DNA of 64,000 nucleotides from Chaetoderma sp. LZ-2023a (taxonomy: Eukaryota; Mollusca; Caudofoveata; Chaetodermatida; Chaetodermatidae): assembly GCA_034401795.1 (NCBI GenBank), contig CM067370.1, forward strand, positions 106,787,387 to 106,851,386. The letters run 5' to 3'. This document shows positions 60,657-64,000 of the stretch, in pieces. Positions within the stretch are counted from its first letter, which is position 1, and each line of letters begins with the position of its first letter. The translations under genes and the position numbers were made by a program. The notes beneath the pieces were generated by a model. The model did no database searches, was not told the origin of the DNA, and saw nothing but the letters and a program-made list of their open reading frames with translations.

Positions 60657-61186
60657 CTTGGCATATATTTTTGATGGGGTTTCCTCATTGCTTATATATT
60701 TCACAATTAATTTATGGAAACAACCACTAATTTGGGACTGCATCGTGCTTCACCAATGGGAAGAGGATGTCAGCAGCCATTTTCAACCAGGTCAGTCTTG
60801 TGTATGTGTTGTCCATTGTTGATTGTCTTGTCACGTTACCCGTTATTAATATGATGATGGTTTTGTGTATTTATGTGGTTCATTGTTGAGAGTATACGAA
60901 AATGGAGTTTTTTCGTCTCTGTCCTGTAGTACATGGCACTTGTACGTAGAGAGCGTATAGGACATTGAGGTCATTCGACTCTTCCTCCCAGGAAGGAGGG
61001 GGTGGAGCGCATATGACATTCGGTCATTTCTCATACATCGGGGGTGTTATCCGATGGTTAGTCAAATCCTGACTGTTTTTTCATACAGTTTCAGAAGTTT
61101 AAGTGCCTTAAACGCAGAAAAGCGTATAGGGATGAGCTGGTCTTTTGACCTCGCCTCCCTCCCGCCGAATTCACTGTCGAATTCTG
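60657..61186 (+). other. DIRS 3-prime untranslated region
   Basis: It lies between the recombinase stop and the internal complementary region; no ORF of note. Two related blocks, AGAGCGTATAGGACATT and GAGCGCATATGACATTCGG, occur near 60950 and 61006. Confidence 0.6.
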
Positions 61187-61286
61187 GCAATATCAAAAGT
61201 ATTAGGGAGGTAAGTATACTCTTGATGTGAAATAAACGAAATCAAGGATTTCTTTTTTCACGAGAGTTGATACTTACCTCCCTAGA
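61187..61286 (+). repeat. DIRS internal complementary region
   Basis: 61187-61232 is the exact reverse complement of the left end (54545-54590). From 61232 onward the sequence is the reverse complement of the right end, from ATAAACGAAATCAAGG to ACTTACCTCCCT, missing one AG. Such a head-to-head copy of both termini is thought to template the joining of ends during circle formation. Confidence 0.95.
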
Positions 61287-61341
61287 TACGGACCCGGCCT
61301 CTCCACCCCACAGAGGCTCGGTCTTCAGGCTCTTTATAGTT

Positions 61342-61529
61342 GCATGTGTATCAGCCAATAAATTAGTCAGAGGAAGTGCTAGTCTGCGCATGCGCGGTGG
61401 TGGGGCTGGCATCCGCCAGACTATGCTCTGACTCCCTGCCCAGTAGGGGCACCTAACTGTTTTAATCTGAGTGTTTATTGAGTGAAAGCCAATATTTAGC
61501 AATATCAAAAGTATTAGGGAGGTAAGTAT
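61342..61529 (-). repeat. DIRS right inverted terminal repeat
   Basis: Inverse partner of 54560-54753. By eye the two differ at one short spot (TTTGCTAATTT against TGACTAATTT) and at the inner edge, which suggests a young insertion. Confidence 0.93.
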
Positions 61530-61779
61530 CAACTCTCTCGTGAAAAAAGAAATCCTTGATTTCGTTTATATCATACTAGTATATCTTCCGTTGGTAGGCT
61601 TCTTATCTCTTTTCGTTATTAGGTCTTCTGAATTTATGTTATTGTATTATGTGTGTAACCGATGTGCACATTTCATTTTGTAATCAGGATCGATTTATAA
61701 GCATCCTTAATGAGGGGTGGGGGTGGGGGGTGGGGGATGTCTTTCCATATTTTGAATTACTGGTTGCAAAGTTTGCTTC

Positions 61780-62402
61780 TTTATACATGATATCGTATAT
61801 GGAAAGGTCCCGCTGGTCTGTGTTTTTACCAACCTGGAGGTCTCTTTCAACCTCTCTCAGGGGAGGTTATTTCCCTACCTCCCAATGTGCAGATAATGGT
61901 ATCCACAATTCAACCTCTCGAGGTAGGCCAGTTAGTTTCGGCCAGATCTTTCCTCAGATTCATAGGCCTCATGGTTTAGGTATAGAAAGTGATTCCTTGG
62001 GCTCCTCTGATGAAAAGACCTTTCCAGTTCTATCTTATGACCCACTGGAGTCAGTCTAGATTTCTTAATCATTGGATTTTCATCAATTTCAACTCATGAA
62101 CCATTGCCGGTTTTGGAAAGTCAGTTAATCCCTGTTATTTGGGGTCCCTCTTCATCCACCATCTCCTCAGGCCATCTTTTTCACAGATACATCCCTGCAA
62201 GGATGGTGTTCCTTCTGGGACTCCAAGAAGATTTCAGGATCCTGGTCCCTCACAGAATCTTCCTTTCATGTCAAGCTTTTAGAACTGTGGGTGTTTTTTT
62301 CCATGCCCTAGTTCATTGGGAACCCCTGATTCTCTGGCTCAATCTTTATCCAATCAGACATTTCACAGTAGGCTCATTCTTCATTCATTAGGAGTGTGTG
62401 TG

Positions 62403-62500
<98 letters not shown>

Positions 62501-62575
62501 CATTCTTCTTTCATCAGGAGGGTGTGTGTCCAGGTTGGTCTATATCTGTCGAGCGTCACTGATCATTCTTCATTG
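61780..62575 (+). pseudogene. Second DIRS pol, upstream duplicate of the RNase H region
   Basis: Collinear with 62580-63180: CTCTCAGGGGA(G/A)GTTATT, then AGGCC.. TTAGTT, ATAGGCCTCATGGTTT, GTGATTCCTTGGG and CATGCCCTAG occur in both. Read through its frame changes, it encodes the connection and RNase H part of a DIRS pol. A (TG)n tract has expanded at the position of a poly-G segment in the downstream copy. Several stops; not functional. Confidence 0.7.
62394..62500. repeat. (TG)n microsatellite, interrupted
   Basis: About 107 bp of TG dinucleotides with two single-base interruptions (near 62403 and 62451), embedded in the duplicated RNase H segment. Confidence 0.97.
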
Positions 62576-62579
62576 GTAC

Positions 62580-64000
62580 ATGTCCCGCAGCTTTCTCTCA
62601 GGGGAAGTTATTCCCCTCCCTTCCCAATGTCCAGACGCTAATGTCCACTGTTCAAGCTCTCAATGTAGGCCAATTAGTTACGGCCCGATCCTTTCTCAGA
62701 ATCATAGGCCTCATGGTTTCAGTAGAAAAAGTGATTCCTTGGGATCCTCTGATGAGAAGACCCTTCCAGTTTTATGTTATGGCCCATTGGAATCAGTCTC
62801 TAGATTCTCTGGATTTTCCAATTCTCATCAAGTTCTCTCTCATGACTCATTGCCGGATTTGGAAGGACCGTCAGTCCCTTTTATTAGGGGTTCCTCTACA
62901 TCTTCCAACCCTACAGGTAATTATCTTCATAGATGCATCCCTGGAGCGGTGGGGAGCCATTTGGGATTCCAGGAAGATTTCGGGAACCTGGTCCCTCACA
63001 GAATCTTCCTACCATGTCAACCTGTTAGAACTGTGGGCAGTTTTCCATGCCCTAGCTCATTGGGAACCCTTGATTCTCGGTACGTCAATCATTATCAGAT
63101 CAGTCAATTTTACAGTGGTCTCGTTCATCAATCATCATGGGGGGGGGGACCAGGTCGGTCTCTCTCCGTTGAGAGTCCATGATCATGTTTCGGTTTTGCA
63201 AGTCCCTCAACATTTATCTTCAAGCATCCCACGTCCCAGGCAAACTGAATTTTCTTGCCATCCAGTTATTTCGCCCTTCCAGGATCCCAGAAACAGAATG
63301 GGAGTTGAAAGAGGTTGTAGCCCAGTCGATTGTTCTTCAGTTCGATCGTCCCCTCATAGACTTGTTTGCTACACTCAAGAACAGAAAGATATCCACCTTC
63401 ATTTCTCCCTTTCCGGAACCCATGGCTCTTTCAGTGGACGCTCTAGCTCAGTCTTGGGACAATATGTTCACTTACGCCTTTCCTCCGATGTTTCTCACTC
63501 CTCTAGTCCTCAGAAAGATCAGACAACATCCTTGTGTAGTCCTATTGGTAGCTCCGTTTTGGCCAACAAAATCATGGTTTCCGGATCTCCTGGACCTTCT
63601 TGTAGATTTCCCTCTGCTACTTCCTGTCTCCCACAATCTATTGTCCCAAAACAGAGGCAGGATTCTCCATCAGAATCCAGAAATCATTTGCCTGTCAGTC
63701 TGGAAGCTGTCGAGCTGCCACCTTCTTCGTCAGTCTTTTCAGTCAGATCTCAAGAACTTTTTGAGAAATCCTTCAGATCTTCCACTAGAAACATTTATAA
63801 AGCTCGATTTGAGTTTTTCAAAAGATGGTGCGCAGACCATTCTATCTTGCCCTCTGAGGCCTCTGTAACTCAAGTCACTGATTTTCTGGTCTTCCTTTAT
63901 GATCAGAAAAAACTCAGTTAACACCATCAGATCCTATCGTTTTGGTCTGAACTCCTTTGTTCAGTGTCTTACTGATCCTTCAGTGCAAGTTCAGAAACAC
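62580..64000 (+). pseudogene. Second DIRS pol: RNase H, C-terminal region and recombinase N-terminus (runs off the window)
   Basis: From 62641 one frame gives LVTARSFLRIIGLMVSVEKVIP, IIFIDAS and VNLLELWAVFHAL, parallel to the complete element. The third RNase H acid is replaced: IIRSVNFTVVSF has Val where relatives have Asp. The frame breaks at a G-run (about 63140-63149), resumes with HVPGKLNFLAIQLF and PLIDLFATLKNRK, and then a recombinase N-terminal domain begins (SSTRNIYKARFEFFKRWC, VTDFLVFLYDQ). Another break lies near 63905-63915. The catalytic recombinase domain would be past 64000. A different family from the first element, clearly decayed. Its RT and gag parts were not found to the left. 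Confidence 0.85.

Larger units (their letters stand above)
54545..61569 (+). mobile_element. Structurally complete DIRS-type tyrosine-recombinase retrotransposon
   Basis: This 7.0-kb element carries every hallmark of DIRS elements: inverted terminal repeats, an internal complementary region near the right end, and gag, RT-RNase H and tyrosine recombinase genes. Instead of an integrase and target-site duplication, this class makes a circular DNA that the recombinase inserts. The outer limits were set from the internal complementary region: its left half is an exact 46-nt reverse complement of 54545-54590, and its right half reverse-complements the end at about 61513-61569 with one 2-nt indel. 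No target duplication is seen, as expected. The coding part is much more GC-rich than its AT-rich surroundings. Three small indels break the frames, so this copy is probably not translated intact unless the indels are assembly errors. Confidence 0.93.

Noticed and set aside
61569..61780. A target-site duplication around the DIRS element
   Set aside because: Flanks ATATTAGG and ATCATACT do not match, as expected for recombinase-mediated insertion.

Overview
The window looks like intron-rich, repeat-dense nuclear DNA of a marine invertebrate, most likely a mollusc. That placement is an inference. It rests on spliced host exons with canonical GT-AG borders, a DIRS-type retroelement, and several interspersed repeat families with 150-180 bp internal tandem units of the kind described in bivalves and gastropods. 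There is no bacterial gene density, no operon and no CRISPR array.

Host genes. Only two host loci are convincing, arranged head to head around 8.4-8.6 kb. On the minus strand is the first coding exon of a TBC1D7-like gene (8198-8393), whose next exon was not found. On the plus strand are four exons of a DUF547-domain gene (8627-8739, 11021-11178, 15055-15207, 19725-19842); the first three junctions join the reading frame well. The 233 bp between the two start codons should act as a bidirectional promoter. Further DUF547 exons were not found, so the rest of the window is either a very long intron or intergenic DNA.

Repeats. From 0 to 54 kb the sequence is mostly small mobile elements: a 157-bp tandem array at the left edge, an (AC)168 microsatellite, a tRNA-like SINE head, two degraded LINE tails, a broken SGNH-hydrolase-like ORF, two palindromic MITE subfamilies with piggyBac-type ends (TTAA target sites, CCCTTT termini), a TA-flanked MITE, a foldback element, three hairpin-headed families carrying 140-180 bp internal tandem repeats, two related 2.3-2.5 kb repeat copies, and a broken minus-strand ORF with a C2H2 zinc finger and a TATA box. 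Three copies of a DIRS-like gag segment with terminal repeats lie at 33.9-35.2, 37.9-39.95 and 44.3-46.4 kb.

DIRS elements. The best-preserved system is a structurally complete DIRS-type tyrosine-recombinase retrotransposon at 54545-61569. It has about 190-bp inverted terminal repeats, an internal complementary region that reproduces both termini head to head, an apparently spliced gag with a Cys-rich domain, reverse transcriptase plus RNase H, and a tyrosine recombinase with its catalytic residues. Only three small indels break its frames. Just downstream a second, older DIRS pol runs off the right edge; its RNase H segment is tandemly duplicated around a (TG)n tract.
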